Below, piece by piece: positions 61,714 through 64,000 of a DNA stretch of 64,000 nucleotides (position 1 is its first letter; each line of letters begins with the position of its first letter). The DNA comes from Micromonospora yangpuensis (GTDB taxonomy: Bacteria; Actinomycetota; Actinomycetes; Mycobacteriales; Micromonosporaceae). The notes below the pieces were generated by a model. The model was not told the origin of the DNA. It ran no database searches and worked only from the letters and a program-made list of their open reading frames with translations. The position numbers and the translations under genes are program-made. Location: NCBI RefSeq assembly GCF_900091615.1, contig NZ_FMIA01000002.1, forward strand, positions 248,001-312,000. Direction: 5' to 3'.

Positions 61714-64000
61714 GCCGGTGACCGGCGCGGCCGGTGCGGACTCCGGGCCTGTGCCCGGCGCCACCACCGCCGCGCCGGCCCCGGCAGCCGACGCCACCGG
61801 CCCGGACGGCCCGGCCGGGCTGGAGGCGGGCAGCTACGAGGTGCTCCGGCGGCGGCTCGCCGAGCAGGCAGGTGAGCTGGGTCGCCGGGCGGAGCAGCTC
61901 AACGCGCGACGCCTGGAGACTTTCGGCAGCACCGAGTTGCGGCTGACCAGCACCGAGCGGATCCGGACCGCGCACAACTGCGTACCCCGGGACATCGTCT
62001 CGGTGGGCGGGCTGATGCTCTTCGGGTACAACGTCTTCATCGGCCTCAAGCCGGAGACGACGGTGGACGACGTCTTCTCCCTGCACCGCTTCGAGCCGGA
62101 CCCGGCCGGCGGCGGCTACCGGTTCGACGAGGTGGGCCGGACCGAACTGCCGGGGCTGCTGCGGGACCCCCGCTTCGAGCGGGACTTCAACGAGCTGTAC
62201 CGGTACTACCGGCAGACCCGGCTGTTGCAGCTGCGCCGGGTCGAGGGCCGGTTGCTGGCGGTCTTCCAGACCGGCCCCCGGGTCGACGACGTCCGGGTGC
62301 TGCGCTGGGCGGTCGGCACCGACGGCACCGTCGAGTACCTGGACAGTCGGGGCGAACGGGACCACGTCTTCCCGCCCAGCCACGACTTCGAGTGGACCCC
62401 GACGGTCCGGGAGCACCACGTGCTCGGCCGGCACCCGCACATCTCCATCGAGGGGGAGGTGTTCGTCGAGACGGTCGGTGGTGACCTCACCGTCAAGGTG
62501 GAGGACAACACCGAGACCGGGGAGGGCATCTACCGCGAGCCGGTCGACGAGCCGTTGCAGAGCCTGGCCGACGCCGAGATCGGTTACGCCCGGGTGGGTC
62601 CGCTGATCCTGCTGCGGATCCGGCCGTACAAGGAGACCGAGTGGCGGCACCTGGTCTTCAACACGCTCACCCGGCAGGTGGCCCGGCTGGACGGGATCGG
62701 GGTGGCCTGCCAACGGCTGCCGGAGGACCACGGGATCATCTTCCCCGGCGGCTACCACCTGGCCACCGGTGAGACGCGGACCTTCGACACCGAGGTCGCC
62801 GACCTGGAGTTCGAGCGGGTGGTCCGCTCCACCAACGGCGAGGACGTGCTCTACGTCTTCCACGGCCGGGCGGAGGGCCGGTCGCTGCTGCTGCCGTACA
62901 ACGCGATCCGCAAGGAGGTGGCGGCCCCGATCCCCTGCCACGGGTTCTCCCTCTTCGACGACGGCACGCTTGTGGTGTTCCGGGCGGTCTCCGAGGAGCC
63001 CACCCGGGTCCATCCGATGCAGGTCTGGCAGACCCCGTTCCTCTCCGACAGCTACGCCGCCGCCCAACCCGTGGGGACCGGGCCGCTGGAACGCGTGGGC
63101 AACGCCGACCTGGTCCGGGGCATCTCGGACTGCCTCTCGGTGGCGCGTACGGCCGGTGACACCGGGGCGGCGGCCGGGCTGCACGAGTCGCTGATCGCCG
63201 CCTGCACCCGGATCTTCGACCACTACCACTGGCTGGCCGACGAGGAGCTGGGCAACCTGGCCGCCCCGCTGGCCGAGGTACGGGCCACCGCCGGTCAGGT
63301 GCTCGACGAGTACGAGAAGGTCCGTGCGCTGACCGCGCAGGCGGCCCGGGAGCTGACCGCCACCGCCGAGCAGGTCGCCTCGTTGAGTCGCCGAGTCCGG
63401 GGCGAGGCGCCACTGAGCGCCGACGACTGGGTCCGCCAGCTCGCCGGGCTCCGGCAGGCCCAGGGGCACCTGGTGACCGTGGGCGAGCTGCACTACGTCG
63501 ACCAGGAGCGGATCGCCGAGCTGGCCGCCCGGCTGGACGACGACCTGGCCTACGCCGGCCGGCGGGCGGTGGACTTCCTCAGCCGCGACGACGCCTTCGA
63601 GGCGTACCGGTCGGAGGTGGCGCGGCTGGCCGAACGGGCCGCCGCGATCGGCACGGTCGCCGAGGCGACCCCGGTCGGCGACGAGCTTGCCGAGCGGGCC
63701 GACGGGCTGCAGACCATCACCGAGGTGGTCGGTGGCCTCGACATCGCCGACGCGACGGTACGCACCCAGATCCTGGCGAGCATCGGCGAGGTGCTCGGCG
63801 GGGTCAACCGGGCCCGGGCGGCGCTGGACGGTCGCCGGCGCGAGCTGCGCCAGGCCGAGGGGCGGGCCGGCTTCGCCGCCGAGTTCGCCCTGCTCGGGCA
63901 GGCGGTGACCGGGGCGCTGGCGGCGGCGGACACCCCGGAACGCTGCGACGAGCAGCTCGGCCGGCTGCTGTTGCAGGTGGAGACGCTGGAGGCGCGGTTC
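61706..64000 (+). CDS. DUF3686 DNA repair ATPase, N-terminal part (cut by window end)
   Basis: 765 codons without a stop up to the window edge. A Pro/Ala-rich lead (1-40) is followed by YEVLRRRLAEQAGELGRRAE, FGSTELRLTSTERIRTAHNC, and a large beta-rich region (for example LRIRPYKETEWRHLVFNTLT, CQRLPEDHGIIFPGGYHLAT) typical of the DUF3686 domain, then coiled coil from about residue 520. Full-length relatives are ~1600-1700 aa with a C-terminal AAA+ ATPase, which would lie beyond 64000. GTG 61706 overlaps the flotillin stop. The annotation DNA repair is by family name; the role is not established. Confidence 0.85.
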   Translation, partial: MSEPVTGAAGADSGPVPGATTAAPAPAADATGPDGPAGLEAGSYEVLRRRLAEQAGELGRRAEQLNARRLETFGSTELRLTSTERIRTAHNCVPRDIVSVGGLMLFGYNVFIGLKPETTVDDVFSLHRFEPDPAGGGYRFDEVGRTELPGLLRDPRFERDFNELYRYYRQTRLLQLRRVEGRLLAVFQTGPRVDDVRVLRWAVGTDGTVEYLDSRGERDHVFPPSHDFEWTPTVREHHVLGRHPHISIEGEVFVETVGGDLTVKVEDNTETGEGIYREPVDEPLQSLADAEIGYARVGPLILLRIRPYKETEWRHLVFNTLTRQVARLDGIGVACQRLPEDHGIIFPGGYHLATGETRTFDTEVADLEFERVVRSTNGEDVLYVFHGRAEGRSLLLPYNAIRKEVAAPIPCHGFSLFDDGTLVVFRAVSEEPTRVHPMQVWQTPFLSDSYAAAQPVGTGPLERVGNADLVRGISDCLSVARTAGDTGAAAGLHESLIAACTRIFDHYHWLADEELGNLAAPLAEVRATAGQVLDEYEKVRALTAQAARELTATAEQVASLSRRVRGEAPLSADDWVRQLAGLRQAQGHLVTVGELHYVDQERIAELAARLDDDLAYAGRRAVDFLSRDDAFEAYRSEVARLAERAAAIGTVAEATPVGDELAERADGLQTITEVVGGLDIADATVRTQILASIGEVLGGVNRARAALDGRRRELRQAEGRAGFAAEFALLGQAVTGALAAADTPERCDEQLGRLLLQVETLEARF

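Noticed and set aside
59686..61797. 703-codon open frame opposite the flotillin gene
   Set aside because: Shadow of a Glu/Ala/Arg-rich coiled-coil gene; it reads as Leu/Gly/Asp repeats without domains.

Overview
The window is high-G+C actinomycete chromosome, probably Micromonosporaceae (Micromonospora-like). Third codon positions are almost all G or C, GTG starts are frequent, and the core genes are actinobacterial: dnaK-grpE-dnaJ-hspR, HspR boxes before dnaK and clpB, fbaA-DUF3151-purA-purD, and DUF6458 proteins. The genus is an inference from gene order and family knowledge. I see no rRNA, tRNA, CRISPR array, prophage or complete IS element.

Layout. 1-5.3 kb: two DUF6458 membrane proteins around a relic zone (cut-down response regulator and ABC permease), a SixA-like phosphatase, a hemolysin III protein, and the 5-oxoprolinase operon pxpBCA. 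5.3-18 kb: a thioredoxin/NHL protein, a base-composition outlier orphan, a repetitive LppU-type membrane protein, a 45-aa gene, a branched-chain-type 2-oxoacid dehydrogenase operon (E1alpha-E1beta-E2), a proline-rich surface protein and an unknown conserved protein. 18-34.4 kb: a pair of dynamin-like membrane GTPases divergent from dnaK-grpE-dnaJ-hspR, a KhtTU-type K+/H+ antiporter, a divergent TetR/oxidoreductase pair with twin operators, a truncated fic gene and clpB. 34.5-43.5 kb: a VOC protein, a six-gene operon (DUF4178-DUF2617-DUF4247-DUF350-membrane protein-membrane spermidine synthase), two paralogous membrane proteins, an SDR, pyrE and an ArsR regulator. 43.5-58.8 kb: DUF368 (PopT-type) and DedA (UptA-type) transporters, an LPXTG surface protein, fbaA, a LOG-family protein, DUF3151, an EspI-like ParA ATPase, a degenerate diacylglycerol-kinase-like protein, purA, purD and a thiostrepton-resistance-type 23S rRNA methyltransferase. 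59-64 kb: an operon of YqiJ-like OB-fold protein, YqiK-type flotillin and a DUF3686 DNA repair ATPase that runs off the window.

How it works together. The chaperone operon and clpB share near-identical HspR boxes, so they form one heat-shock regulon with hspR as the last gene of the first operon. The DUF4178...SpeE operon and the YqiJ-YqiK-DUF3686 operon both look like membrane-stress or membrane-domain systems of unknown chemistry and are the best candidates for little-described biology. DUF368 and DedA sit side by side and are the two known families of undecaprenyl-phosphate recyclers.

Two sequence-level patterns stand out. First, an ~84-bp palindromic element with 23-bp terminal inverted repeats, present as one full, one shortened and one half copy, each at a junction where two genes converge; one copy supplies the stop codon of the truncated fic gene. 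Second, short tandem repeats seeded on the stop codons of several genes, so that the repeat unit contains the gene's own 3' end.
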